64,000 bases of DNA. Source: Croceivirga sp. (GTDB lineage Bacteria > Bacteroidota > Bacteroidia > Flavobacteriales > Flavobacteriaceae). Position 1 is the first letter of the stretch. Each line of letters opens with the position of its first letter. The DNA lies in assembly GCA_028281025.1 (NCBI GenBank), contig JANQKR010000013.1, positions 558,001 to 622,000 on the forward strand, in the 5' to 3' direction. The position numbers and the translations under genes are program-made. The notes under the pieces were generated by a model, which did no database searches, was not told the DNA's origin, and worked only from the letters and a program-made list of their open reading frames with translations. Positions 16,746 through 25,220 of this stretch are shown here, piece by piece.

Positions 16746-17881
16746 GTAGTGGTATGGATCTAGCCTCCCTTCAAAAAATAAGGAAGTATTGTGCCCTCTT
16801 ACTGGGGATTTGGCTTGTTGGTTGTGTGGATGGAGGAACCAAAGCCTCCCAGGACAAACCAAAAGGGCCCACGGTATCGGCAAAGCAAATGGAATTGGTC
16901 CAGGAGACCCTTCGGACCTTTCCCGAGGGGACCGAGTTTTCCCTAGGGTTTCTCCATGGTGGGAAAACACACTATTTTGGGGCAAGGTTGGTCCATGGCC
17001 ATAGCAAAGAGGTTGCCAATAGCGATCATCTTTTTGAAATCGGTTCCATCACCAAGGTTTTTACTTCAACACTCCTTACCTCCCTGGTGCTGGAAGGTCA
17101 GGTCAGGTTGGAAGATCCCATCCAAAAGCACATAGGTTTTACGCTGGGGACAGCACAGGAAATCACCTTCGAGCAACTGGCGAACCACACCTCTGGACTA
17201 CCGCGGATGCCTTCCAATCTGGACCTATTTGAAGATCCGGACAATCCGTACAAGGCGTACGACGATCAAAAAATGAAAGCATACCTGGTCAATGACGTTG
17301 CGTTGAACCATCCACCGGGGACACAATATGAATATTCAAATCTTGGGGCCGGACTTCTAGGGTTTCTGGTCGCCGAACTATCCGGTTCCCCTTATGACGA
17401 ATTTGTTCGGAACAAGGTTTTTTCTGAATACGAAATGTTGAACTCTACGACCGATCGTACCAAAATTAGGGGCAAACTTGTACCGGGATTGGATCCCGAT
17501 GGAAAGAAAACATCCAATTGGGATTTTGATGCCCTGGCAGGTGCTGGTGCCGTTTTTTCTTCCGTTGTGGACTTGGCAAAATTTGGAAATGCCCAGTTCG
17601 ATTCCACAGACACAAAACTTGCGATGACCCAGCGACCTAGCTTCATCCCCAACAATGAGTTCAAAGTTGGCCTGGGATGGCATATTTTGAATCAGGAAGA
17701 TGGCAAGGAACTGCTTTGGCATAACGGCGGTACCGGGGGGTATTCATCTTCGATGGCATTGGATGTCCAGGGCAAACAAGGAATCATTGTCCTGTCCAAT
17801 GTTTCCGCTTTCCACCCTTTTAGGAATAGTGTAGATCAGCTTTGCCTTTCCCTAATGGAAACCCTGGAGAAGATGGACTAA
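16742..17881 (+). CDS. beta-lactamase-family serine hydrolase (lipoprotein)
   Basis: A 379-residue class C beta-lactamase/DD-peptidase-fold hydrolase. It has a lipoprotein signal (LLLGIWLVGC), the SxxK nucleophile in EIGSITKVF, the tyrosine motif YSN (YEYSNLGAG), and HNGGTGG in place of KTG. Members act as esterases, peptidases or transpeptidase-like enzymes in the periplasm; antibiotic hydrolysis is not implied. The ATG at 16742 overlaps the upstream lipoprotein stop by four bases, which fixes the start and points to a shared pathway with that lipoprotein. Confidence 0.85.
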   Translation: MSSGMDLASLQKIRKYCALLLGIWLVGCVDGGTKASQDKPKGPTVSAKQMELVQETLRTFPEGTEFSLGFLHGGKTHYFGARLVHGHSKEVANSDHLFEIGSITKVFTSTLLTSLVLEGQVRLEDPIQKHIGFTLGTAQEITFEQLANHTSGLPRMPSNLDLFEDPDNPYKAYDDQKMKAYLVNDVALNHPPGTQYEYSNLGAGLLGFLVAELSGSPYDEFVRNKVFSEYEMLNSTTDRTKIRGKLVPGLDPDGKKTSNWDFDALAGAGAVFSSVVDLAKFGNAQFDSTDTKLAMTQRPSFIPNNEFKVGLGWHILNQEDGKELLWHNGGTGGYSSSMALDVQGKQGIIVLSNVSAFHPFRNSVDQLCLSLMETLEKMD

Positions 17882-17925
17882 CAAACGGTAAACAAGGGTT
17901 GTCATTCATTGCTACTTTTCGTTAA

Positions 17926-18081
17926 CTTGAAGCCTTTAAACCATCAAAACGGCTTATTCATTGGTGGAATGAGCCTGTGGAAAAGCGTCTTCCTCCCGCA
18001 ATCCGGGATTGCCCGTCGGAGATACACGAAATTATGGTCGAGACCATTACAGGGCATTTAAAAAGTGAAGATTTGTACTAA
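17926..18081 (+). pseudogene. remnant C-terminus of a lost gene, coupled to the methyltransferase
   Basis: An open 51-codon stretch without its own start encodes a protein-like tail, including RLIHWWNEPVEKRLPPAI and EIHEIMVETITGHLK, and ends in a stop that overlaps an ATG (TAATG at 18079-18083). The composition is protein-like rather than random. I do not recognise the family. It seems to be the end of a gene that once preceded the methyltransferase. Confidence 0.35.
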
Positions 18082-18124
18082 TGGAAACGAATAATGCGAA
18101 TTCTTTTAGGGAGAATTATAAAAA

Positions 18125-18967
18125 ATGATAGTAACCGAAATAGTTTCGTTGGCCAAGAAACCGATCCTTTACAAAAAAGGGACTTCTTTCATGTGGACTG
18201 ACCCACATATTTCAAAACAATTACTTCAGATTCATCTAAATCCGGATATTGACCTTGCAAGCCGTAAAAAATCAACGATAGAAAAAACAGTCAAATGGAT
18301 CTTGGAAACCCAGGGCGAGGATAAAAAACTAAGCATTTTGGATTTAGGTTGCGGACCAGGCCTGTACACGGAACTTTTTGCAAAGAGTGGGCATAAAGTA
18401 ACGGGAATCGATATTTCGCAAACTTCGATCGACTATGCCACTAAATCGGCAAAAGAAAAAGGATTGGGCATTGACTATCAGAATGCAAGTTATTTGGATG
18501 TTGATTTCGGACAAGAAAAATTTGAATTGATTTTGCTCATTTACACGGATTTAGGTGTTTTATTACCCATTGAGCGGGAAAAACTATTAGCCAAAATTTT
18601 TAAGGCACTAAAGAAAGGTGGAGTTTTCATTTTTGACGTTTTGAAGGATAGTGGATTGAAGGATAAACTATCACCCAAAACCTGGGAAGCAAGCCATGCC
18701 GGTTTTTGGAAGGAAACACCGTACCTGGCTTTGTCGGAATCGTTCCTGTACGAAAAGGAAAAAGTAATTCTGTTTCAGCATACCATAATTGATAACAATG
18801 GAAAGATTGAGAACTACCGCTTTTGGACACATTTCTTCTCTCCAAATGATTTGTCCGTAATGCTGAAACAGCAGAATTTTAGAAACATTGAATTCCGTCA
18901 AGATATCTTGCCCGAAAGTGATTTATGGAATGGAGACAATGTGATTTTCGTAAGATGTGAGAAGTAA
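18125..18967 (+). CDS. class I SAM-dependent methyltransferase
   Basis: A 280-residue methyltransferase with the Rossmann motif I LDLGCGPGLYTELFA (residues ~73-87), the acidic motif VTGIDISQTSIDYA, and a later ILLIYTDLGVL segment. A second open frame, from ATG 18081, encodes METNNANSFRENYKK, a convincing N-terminus that runs into the present start after an A6 tract; one additional A would fuse the two. The real protein may therefore start at 18081 with a one-base deletion or sequencing error. Substrate unknown. Confidence 0.8.
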   Translation: MIVTEIVSLAKKPILYKKGTSFMWTDPHISKQLLQIHLNPDIDLASRKKSTIEKTVKWILETQGEDKKLSILDLGCGPGLYTELFAKSGHKVTGIDISQTSIDYATKSAKEKGLGIDYQNASYLDVDFGQEKFELILLIYTDLGVLLPIEREKLLAKIFKALKKGGVFIFDVLKDSGLKDKLSPKTWEASHAGFWKETPYLALSESFLYEKEKVILFQHTIIDNNGKIENYRFWTHFFSPNDLSVMLKQQNFRNIEFRQDILPESDLWNGDNVIFVRCEK

Positions 18968-19400
18968 CAAAATAAGGAAAAACTCCCTGTAGCTATGGCC
19001 AAAATCCATCCCCGGGACTTGGGATGAAATTATGGCTTGGACCATCGCGCAACAATTAAAAAAAGGGGAAGAATGAAAAATATACTTTTTCATTTTGCTA
19101 TTTATGGCTTCCAATTCGATTATGCTTCTCACAACAGGTTCTTCTTTATTGGGAACACTGACAACTTGGATTGGAAGGATTCCTTAGCCTTCAACATATA
19201 TCAGGGAGTCAGGAATTGTAAAGGGCAATTAAAAAAGTTAATACAATTCTCTCTGGACTACTTAAAGTTGTAATGGTGTTGGCATTTTTTTGTGGGGCAA
19301 AGCTATATTTAGAGGCATTAAAAGCTTCGTTTTTGTAGCAACCCTTCTACCTACATAAAGCATATAGTCCAAATTATTGGATAACCTATTTTAGGCCTAT
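18968..19400. other. intergenic region before the SulP promoter
   Basis: Besides the remnant above, a 66-codon frame from ATG 19073 to 19273 exists, but its translation is not convincing as a protein and it is not called. The rest is AT-rich, with no clear hairpin terminator, and leads into the operator at 19401. Confidence 0.35.
18993..19076 (+). pseudogene. short remnant resembling the one upstream of the methyltransferase
   Basis: A 27-codon open fragment ending IPGTWDEIMAWTIAQQLKKG plus two glutamates and a stop. It shares the pattern EIMxxTIxxxLK with the fragment at 17926-18081, so both may be tails of the same gene family, left by duplication and decay around the methyltransferase gene. 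There is no start codon. The family is not recognised. Confidence 0.25.
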
Positions 19401-19444
19401 GTTATCCAGGTTACCGACCCATCGGTAAAAGGTGGTTACCTTTG
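19401..19444 (+). promoter_or_regulatory. Crp/Fnr-type activated promoter of the SulP gene
   Basis: The imperfect palindrome GTTATCCAGGTTAC (19401-19414) is centred 29.5 bp before a perfect -7 element, TACCTTTG (19437-19444). There is no TTTG at -33, as expected when an activator replaces that contact. The predicted transcript starts at about the gene's ATG (19450), so the mRNA may be leaderless. Confidence 0.75.
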
Positions 19445-19449
19445 TGGCC

Positions 19450-21174
19450 ATGTTAAAACGGTATTTCCCAATATTGGAGTGGTTGCCCAATTACAAGAGG
19501 GCATACCTTTCCGGGGATATTTCAGCGGGGATAACAGTAGGTGTCATGTTGATACCGCAGGGAATGGCCTATGCCCTTATTGCCGGCCTGCCCCCGGTAT
19601 ACGGGTTGTACGCTGCCCTGGTCCCCAACCTACTTTACGCCTTTACGGGCTCCAGTAGAAAACTGGCCGTTGGCCCAGTAGCCTTGGATTCCTTGATCGT
19701 GGCCTCAAGTTTGGCAGCCATGAAACTGGCGAATATGGAGGATTATATTGCCATGGCCCTTTTTTTGGCATTGTTGGTCGGGGTTTTGCAACTGTTCATG
19801 GGATTCTTCCGAATGGGTTTTTTGGCCAACTTTCTTTCCAGGCCCGTGGTCAATGGATTTACTTCGGCAGCGGCACTGGTCATTGCCGTGAGCCAATTAA
19901 AATACCTCTTTGGTCTGGAACTGGAAACCATAGGCACTTTTTCTACTTTTAGAGCGGTACTCCAAAACCTGGGGCAAACCAATTTTTATGACCTTTCCAT
20001 TGGAATTGGGGCCATTCTGGTCATTTGGGTCTTAAAAAAACTGAACCGTAAGCTTCCGGCTGCCATGTTGGTGGTCATCCTCTCCATTATTGGCATCTAT
20101 TTTTTTATGGTAAACGAAACCGATGTCCATATTCTGGGTACTGTCCCCCAGGGATTGCCGGTCTTTGTACTCCCAAAGTTTACAATGTCACAGTTGGTCA
20201 TAGCCCTCCCCACGGCCTTGGCTTTGGCTTTTATCGCTTTTGCAGAGGCCATGACCATTGCCAAAGCGGTTGAGCAACAATCCAATGACCAACATACGGA
20301 GCCAAACCAGGAATTGAGGGCGTTGGGTTTCTCCAATCTCATAGGTTCCTTTTTTCAATCCTTTCCGACCAATGCTGGCTTGTCACGAACCGCAGTGAAT
20401 GTGGAAGAAGGGGCCCAAACAGGTTTCGCTTCAATTATAAGTGCCACCATAGTTGGAGCAACATTGCTCTTTTTGACCCCGTTTTTTTACTATTTGCCCA
20501 AGTCCGTTTTGGGAGCCATTATTTTGGTAGCGGTCTACAGCCTTATTGACATGCAATACCCGAGACAATTGCTCAAACAACAAAAGGATGAATTTGTTTT
20601 GTTCCTAATTACCTTTTTCACCACACTTCTAATTGGAATATCCGAAGGCATCATTTTTGGGGTATTGTTCTCCTTGGTCCTGTTGGTGTATAGAATCTCC
20701 AAACCCCATATTGCGGTTCTTGGAAAAATAAAGGGGATGGAGTATTTTAAGAATATAAATCGTTTTAGTGAAGAGGTGGAAGTTCATGATGCGGTCCTAA
20801 TGATACGTTTTGATGCCCAATTGTTTTTTGCCAATGTGCAGTATTTCAAAACTGCCCTGTTAAAGGAAGTGGATAAAAAGGGTGAAGCCCTAAAATATGT
20901 CATTCTCAATGCCGAACCTGTAAATTACTTGGACGATACCGCGGCTAAGCAATTACAGACCTTGATCGTACAGTTGCGTGATAGGGGTATTGTCTTTAAA
21001 CTGGCCGGGGCCATTGGTCCCCTACGTGACATTCTTAAAAAAAGTGGATTGGTGGAGGTAATAGGCCAGGACAATATCTATGTGAGAACGGCAGAGGCCT
21101 ATGCGGATAGTTTGGAAAAAGTGGAGCGTACCGCCATTCAGGAAAAAGTTTCACTCCAACACAAAGAATTGTAA
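19450..21174 (+). CDS. SulP-family sulfate/anion permease with STAS domain
   Basis: A 574-residue SLC26/SulP transporter. The N-terminal GDISAGITVGVMLIPQGMAYALIAGLPP signature region, the VGPVALDSL segment and ~12 membrane helices are followed by a cytoplasmic STAS domain (~440-560; VILNAEPVNYLDDTA). ATG 19450 is chosen over the GTG at 19432 because the -7 element (19437-19444) lies downstream of that GTG. Likely role: sulfate or related anion movement, linked here to the sulfite-to-sulfate pathway of the island; the direction of transport cannot be read from sequence. Confidence 0.92.
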   Translation: MLKRYFPILEWLPNYKRAYLSGDISAGITVGVMLIPQGMAYALIAGLPPVYGLYAALVPNLLYAFTGSSRKLAVGPVALDSLIVASSLAAMKLANMEDYIAMALFLALLVGVLQLFMGFFRMGFLANFLSRPVVNGFTSAAALVIAVSQLKYLFGLELETIGTFSTFRAVLQNLGQTNFYDLSIGIGAILVIWVLKKLNRKLPAAMLVVILSIIGIYFFMVNETDVHILGTVPQGLPVFVLPKFTMSQLVIALPTALALAFIAFAEAMTIAKAVEQQSNDQHTEPNQELRALGFSNLIGSFFQSFPTNAGLSRTAVNVEEGAQTGFASIISATIVGATLLFLTPFFYYLPKSVLGAIILVAVYSLIDMQYPRQLLKQQKDEFVLFLITFFTTLLIGISEGIIFGVLFSLVLLVYRISKPHIAVLGKIKGMEYFKNINRFSEEVEVHDAVLMIRFDAQLFFANVQYFKTALLKEVDKKGEALKYVILNAEPVNYLDDTAAKQLQTLIVQLRDRGIVFKLAGAIGPLRDILKKSGLVEVIGQDNIYVRTAEAYADSLEKVERTAIQEKVSLQHKEL

Positions 21175-21178
21175 TTAT

Positions 21179-21222
21179 GTGACAAAAGTTACCACCTTTT
21201 TAAGGTGTTACCCCTAATTTTG
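21179..21222 (+). promoter_or_regulatory. Crp/Fnr-type activated promoter of the persulfide dioxygenase operon
   Basis: GTGACAAAAGTTAC (21179-21192) keeps the GTnAC-N4-GTTAC core and is centred exactly 29.5 bp upstream of the -7 element TAATTTTG (21215-21222). Although the palindrome is the weakest of the set, the identical spacing argues it is functional. The CACCTT/AAGGTG inverted repeat between them (21193-21207) is an additional structure. Confidence 0.65.
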
Positions 21223-21240
21223 AATTAAATTTTTAGCGAG

Positions 21241-22650
21241 ATGAACATAGAACAGATATACACCGGATGCTTGGCTCAAGGGGCCTATTATATTGAAAGT
21301 GAGGGAGAGGTGGCCATTATAGACCCCCTTCGTGAGGTACAACCGTATCTTGAGCGTGCAAAACGGGATAAGGCTAAGATCAAATACATTTTTGAAACCC
21401 ACTTTCATGCCGATTTTGTGAGTGGCCATGTAACCCTTTCCAGGGAAACCGGGGCCCCAATAGTATATGGTCCCAGCGCCAAACCCTCCTTTGAGGCCAT
21501 TATTGCAGAAGATGGTCAGGCGTTTCCCTTGGGGAAGCTTACGATCATAGCGTTGCACACCCCGGGGCATACTATGGAAAGCACTACCTATTTGTTGCGG
21601 GATGAAAACGGAAAAGATCATGCCATTTTTAGTGGGGATACCCTTTTCCTGGGCGATGTGGGACGACCTGATCTGGCACAAAAAGCAGCCAATATGACCC
21701 AAGAAGAACTGGCCGCCACCTTATACGATAGCCTTAGGACCAAGATCATGCCCCTGGCAGATGATGTCATTGTATATCCTGCGCACGGTGCGGGTTCTGC
21801 CTGTGGCAAAAATATGATGAAGGAAACGGTGGATACGTTGGGGAACCAGAAGCAAATGAACTATGCCCTACGGGCCGATATGACCAAGGAAGAGTTTGTG
21901 AAGGAGGTTACAGACGGATTATTGCCCCCTCCCCAATACTTCCCCTTGAACGTTAAAATGAACAAGGAAGGATATGATGATATTGAAGACGTTATCGAAC
22001 GCGGAGCCGTTGGGCTGCCCCCGGAAGCTTTTGAAACCGCGGCCAATGAGACCGGAGCAGTGGTATTGGACGTTCGTCACCAAAGTGATTTTGCCAAAGC
22101 ACATATCCCCAGATCCATTTTTATTGGTTTGGGCGGGAGCTTTGCCCCTTGGGTGGGCGCTTTGATTGCCGATGTAAAACAACCTATTTTGTTGATTACC
22201 CCCGAAGGTAAGGAAGAAGAAACCATAACCCGACTCTCCAGGGTTGGTTTTGATGGTACCATAGGGTTTTTAAAAGGGGGTCTGGAGGCTTGGATAGCTG
22301 CCGGTAAGGATACGGATAGCGTAACAAGCATGGATGCAGAAACCTTTAAGGCCCATGTTGAGGCAAAGGCACCCATCTTTGACGTTAGAAAGGAAACGGA
22401 ATACAATGCGGAACACTTGGTAGATGCCCACTTAACGCCCCTCGATTTTTTAAATGACCACCTGGCGGCGTTTCCAGCAAAGGACACCTTCTACGTGCAC
22501 TGTGCCGGAGGCTACCGAAGTATGATAGCGGCCTCCATCCTAAAAAGTCGTGGTATCCATAATTTGGTGGATGTTGCGGGAGGATTTGGAGCCATTAAAA
22601 AAGCGGGAATCAAAACTACCGACTTTGTTTGTCCAACAACTTCAAATTGA
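21241..22650 (+). CDS. persulfide dioxygenase (ETHE1-like) fused to two rhodanese domains
   Basis: A 469-residue fusion. Residues 1-~240 are a metallo-beta-lactamase fold with THFHADFVSGH (His54, His56, Asp58), His110 and Asp133; His54, His110 and Asp133 match the mononuclear iron ligands of ETHE1-type persulfide dioxygenases, which turn glutathione persulfide plus O2 into sulfite. Two rhodanese domains follow (~265-360 and ~370-465). The first lacks a loop cysteine (LLITPEGKEE), so is probably structural; the second has an intact CAGGYRS loop. It is the central sulfur-oxidising enzyme of the island and heads an operon with the HMA and rhodanese genes. Confidence 0.9.
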   Translation: MNIEQIYTGCLAQGAYYIESEGEVAIIDPLREVQPYLERAKRDKAKIKYIFETHFHADFVSGHVTLSRETGAPIVYGPSAKPSFEAIIAEDGQAFPLGKLTIIALHTPGHTMESTTYLLRDENGKDHAIFSGDTLFLGDVGRPDLAQKAANMTQEELAATLYDSLRTKIMPLADDVIVYPAHGAGSACGKNMMKETVDTLGNQKQMNYALRADMTKEEFVKEVTDGLLPPPQYFPLNVKMNKEGYDDIEDVIERGAVGLPPEAFETAANETGAVVLDVRHQSDFAKAHIPRSIFIGLGGSFAPWVGALIADVKQPILLITPEGKEEETITRLSRVGFDGTIGFLKGGLEAWIAAGKDTDSVTSMDAETFKAHVEAKAPIFDVRKETEYNAEHLVDAHLTPLDFLNDHLAAFPAKDTFYVHCAGGYRSMIAASILKSRGIHNLVDVAGGFGAIKKAGIKTTDFVCPTTSN

Positions 22651-22654
22651 TACT

Positions 22655-22927
22655 ATGAAAACTACAATTGCCATTCAAAATTTAAAGTGCGGTGGTTGTG
22701 CTGCCACTATTAAAAACAAAGTAAGTGAACTTGAAGGGGTGGATACCGTTGAAGTCGATGAATTGGAAGGCGCGGTAAGTGTTGAGTATGCCCCCGAAAA
22801 TGTACTTTTGGGCATAAAACAAAAGCTGGCGGCTCTGGGCTATCCCGAGGTGGATAGCGAAAATGGGCTGCTTACCAAAGCAAAGTCTTTTGTGAGCTGC
22901 GCCACCGGTCGACTATCAAAATCATGA
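22655..22927 (+). CDS. heavy-metal-associated (HMA) domain protein
   Basis: A 90-residue soluble protein with the ferredoxin-like HMA fold: metal or sulfur-binding motif KCGGCAATI (Cys13, Cys16), and GVDTVEVDELEGAVSVEYA typical of copper chaperones. An extra C-terminal tail adds a third cysteine (FVSCATG). It starts 4 bp after the dioxygenase stop and overlaps the next rhodanese start (ATGA), so it is tightly coupled to sulfur genes rather than copper genes. It may buffer copper made toxic with sulfide, or carry persulfide; both are inference. Confidence 0.85.
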   Translation: MKTTIAIQNLKCGGCAATIKNKVSELEGVDTVEVDELEGAVSVEYAPENVLLGIKQKLAALGYPEVDSENGLLTKAKSFVSCATGRLSKS

Positions 22928-23295
22928 AGCATTACTTGCTTTGTTGCCTGTTCTTAGGTTTAATTCTTTCCTGTAAAGAGGAAACGCCTGCAAAGATCAC
23001 TATTGTGGACAAGACCTTTTTTCAGAAAGAGGTTCTTGGGAAAGAGGTACAATTGGTGGATGTGCGTACCCAGGAGGAGTACGAATCCGGGCATATCGAT
23101 GATGCCCTTAACTTTAACATTATTGATAAAAAAACCTTTTTGGACCAGATAGAAGGCCTGGACAAAGAAGAACCGGTGTACCTGTATTGCAGAATGGGAG
23201 GGCGTAGCAATAGGGCTGCGGAATTGATGAAAGAAAAAGGATTTACCCAAATATTTGATTATTCGGGCGGTTATAATGATTGGATGGGGAGGTAA
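22924..23295 (+). CDS. rhodanese-domain lipoprotein
   Basis: A 123-residue single-domain sulfurtransferase with a lipoprotein signal (LGLILSC), placing it in the periplasm or on a membrane. The rhodanese fold is complete: VDVRTQEEYESGHIDDALNFN and the active loop CRMGGRS, with the persulfide-forming cysteine. It is the third gene of the dioxygenase operon and overlaps the HMA gene by four bases. It probably handles sulfane sulfur outside the cytoplasm. Confidence 0.88.
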   Translation: MKHYLLCCLFLGLILSCKEETPAKITIVDKTFFQKEVLGKEVQLVDVRTQEEYESGHIDDALNFNIIDKKTFLDQIEGLDKEEPVYLYCRMGGRSNRAAELMKEKGFTQIFDYSGGYNDWMGR

Positions 23296-23413
23296 TGGAG
23301 TGGTTCCAGTGGACCAAGCCAACATACGGGGATTCCAGGTATTCCCATACAACCCTGCAAAGGCACGGGCTTTCAATTAATTGCTTTTCACAAAGAAAAA
23401 CTTTCCGGACAAT

Positions 23414-23457
23414 GTAACCCAGGTTACTGTGGCAAACGCCCTCCTGAACTATTTTTA
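23414..23457 (+). promoter_or_regulatory. Crp/Fnr-type activated promoter of the rhodanese-cytochrome-thioredoxin genes
   Basis: A perfect palindrome, GTAACCCAGGTTAC (23414-23427), is centred 29.5 bp before the -7-like TATTTTTA (23450-23457), and 50 bp before the rhodanese start codon. This is the best half-site match in the window and defines the consensus GTAACC-NN-GGTTAC. Confidence 0.8.
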
Positions 23458-23476
23458 GACCAAAATACAAGGTAAC

Positions 23477-23821
23477 ATGTCCATATTCAATAGGCTATTC
23501 GGCAAGGAAGGGATTTCAGATAAGGTCAAGGTCCTATCAAAAGCGGATTATGCACAAGCCATAAATGGAGGTAATGTGCAACTGGTAGACGTTAGAACGG
23601 CAAGGGAATTCCGCTCCGGCCATATAAAAGGGGCCAAAAACATCGACTTTTTTAGTTTGGGCAGCTTTAACGCATCGTTTGAAAAAATGGATAAGAACAA
23701 AGCGGTTTATCTCTATTGCCAATCCGGTAACCGTAGCCAAAAAGCGGCAAAACGATTGGTTAAAATGGGTTTTGAAACTGTCATTGATCTTTCCGGGGGA
23801 TACGGTGCCTGGTTGCGGTAG
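23477..23821 (+). CDS. single-domain cytoplasmic rhodanese
   Basis: A 114-residue rhodanese without a signal peptide. It shows VDVRTAREFRSGHIKGAKNIDFF and the active loop CQSGNRSQKA. It has its own Crp/Fnr-type promoter, separate from the dioxygenase operon. Likely function is persulfide relay in the cytoplasm, feeding the dioxygenase or accepting sulfur from imported thiosulfate. The cytochrome c/DUF3365 gene follows after 9 bp. Confidence 0.9.
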   Translation: MSIFNRLFGKEGISDKVKVLSKADYAQAINGGNVQLVDVRTAREFRSGHIKGAKNIDFFSLGSFNASFEKMDKNKAVYLYCQSGNRSQKAAKRLVKMGFETVIDLSGGYGAWLR

Positions 23822-23830
23822 TGTAAAACC

Positions 23831-24850
23831 ATGATTCCAATGGCGAGACCATCCCTTCTCCTGATGACCATTTTACTGTTGTCCCTCTCCTGTAAAAATC
23901 AAAGAGGGGACAATACGGACATTCCCGATAGTATTGAATATACATTTTCACCAACGGACTACGGTGAGGGCAAAAAGCTCATGGCGCAACAATGTTACCT
24001 ATGCCATAGTCCAACAGCGTCCCAAAAAGAGGGCAGGGTAGGGCCTCCCATGATAGCGATCAAGGCCCATTACCAACAACACTTTACCAATAGGCAAATG
24101 TTCCTGGATTCCTTTGTCCAATTTGTAATGGACCCAAAGGCATCCAATGCCAAATTAAAAGGCGCGGTACGAAGGTTTGGATTGATGCCGAAACAGATAT
24201 TTCAAAGGGACGAAGTTGAAAAGATGGCTGCCTATCTCCATGATTACCAAATTGAGGAACCCGATTGGTTTGAAGCACATTGGGCCTCCCATGGTTTTGA
24301 GCCGTATACGAACAGGGAGCAAAAGAAATGGATTGGGGAGGAGGATAAGGGCTATGCCGAAATTGGGCTGTCCTATGCCTTGGGCACAAAAAAGGTGCTG
24401 GGGGCCAACCTCATGGGGGCATTACAAGAAAAGGGGCCGGTTGAAGCCGTTACATTTTGCAATGAAAGGGCCTATCCCCTTACCGATAGTATGTCCGTAG
24501 TTTTTAATGCCAAGATCAAACGGGTGACCGATAGACCACGTAACCCGAGCAATACTGCCAATGAAAGGGAGTTGAAACATATGAAAACGTTTCAAACCCT
24601 GGTCCTCAACAATGAAAAGCTTGTGCCCGTTGTAGAGGATTTGGAGGAAAAGGTACAGTTTTATTATCCCATAGTCACCAATGACCTATGTTTGAAATGC
24701 CATGGAAACCCCAAAACGGATGTATCTTTGGAGGTACGGAACCTCTTACAGGAAAAGTATCCCAATGATAAGGCCTTGGGCTATGGTATCAATGAGGTTA
24801 GGGGAATTTGGAGCATAACTTTTGATAAACGGGAAAATGTCGAGTTTTAA
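23831..24850 (+). CDS. c-type cytochrome lipoprotein with DUF3365 domain
   Basis: A 339-residue exported protein: lipobox LLSLSC, a first cytochrome c-like domain with CYLCH (residues ~56-60), then a DUF3365/Tll0287-like sensor domain containing a second haem motif, CLKCH, and ending [11 protein letters not shown], the typical end of that domain. DUF3365 proteins are haem-based redox sensors or electron carriers. Lying between a rhodanese and a thioredoxin, it may take electrons from, or report on, periplasmic sulfur oxidation; this is inferred from context. The thioredoxin start lies 14 bp inside its 3' end. Confidence 0.8.
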   Translation: MIPMARPSLLLMTILLLSLSCKNQRGDNTDIPDSIEYTFSPTDYGEGKKLMAQQCYLCHSPTASQKEGRVGPPMIAIKAHYQQHFTNRQMFLDSFVQFVMDPKASNAKLKGAVRRFGLMPKQIFQRDEVEKMAAYLHDYQIEEPDWFEAHWASHGFEPYTNREQKKWIGEEDKGYAEIGLSYALGTKKVLGANLMGALQEKGPVEAVTFCNERAYPLTDSMSVVFNAKIKRVTDRPRNPSNTANERELKHMKTFQTLVLNNEKLVPVVEDLEEKVQFYYPIVTNDLCLKCHGNPKTDVSLEVRNLLQEKYPNDKALGYGINEVRGIWSITFDKRENVEF

Positions 24851-25124
24851 GGAAATCATCACAGGGGACAAACCGGTCCTAATCGATTTTTATGCCACGT
24901 GGTGTGGCCCATGTCAAACCATGATGCCCATTTTGGAACAGGTCAAGGACCAAGTGGGGGATGCGGCAAAGGTCATTAAGATAGATGTGGATAAAAACCA
25001 GGCTTTGGCGCAAAAATATCAGGTGCGCGGCGTACCCACCTTAATGGTCTTTAAAAATGGGGAATTGGTGTGGCGGCAATCCGGCGTAGTGCAGGCCAAT
25101 CAGTTGGTAGGGTTGCTAACTTGA
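24837..25124 (+). CDS. thioredoxin
   Basis: A 95-residue thioredoxin with the WCGPC active site ([14 protein letters not shown]) and the cis-proline loop [11 protein letters not shown] 24837 is inside the end of the cytochrome gene, overlapping by 14 bp, which indicates translational coupling. As the last gene of the rhodanese unit it most likely reduces rhodanese or protein persulfides, releasing sulfide, in the sulfur pathway. Confidence 0.9.
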   Translation: MSSFKEIITGDKPVLIDFYATWCGPCQTMMPILEQVKDQVGDAAKVIKIDVDKNQALAQKYQVRGVPTLMVFKNGELVWRQSGVVQANQLVGLLT

Positions 25125-25220
25125 GGATATAGCCAACTTTACTGATATGCTCTAAAAAGGCATCCTTCGTACCTATAGATTGCCTAGGTTTTCTTGCAAT
25201 CGCTGAGTACGTTACCGAGC

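Noticed and set aside
16742-17881. Antibiotic-resistance beta-lactamase
   Set aside because: Although of the same fold, the HxG motif replaces KTG and it is a lipoprotein typical of esterase/peptidase homologues.
19073-19273. 66-residue ORF before SulP
   Set aside because: Composition and lack of any recognisable pattern suggest chance; it follows a gene remnant.
19432-19449. GTG start for the SulP transporter
   Set aside because: It lies upstream of the -7 element at 19437-19444, so it cannot be in the predicted mRNA.
21193-21207. CACCTT/AAGGTG as the main operator of the dioxygenase gene
   Set aside because: Its position does not match the other sulfur promoters; the GTGACAAAAGTTAC site at exactly 29.5 bp does. 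It may still be an accessory structure.
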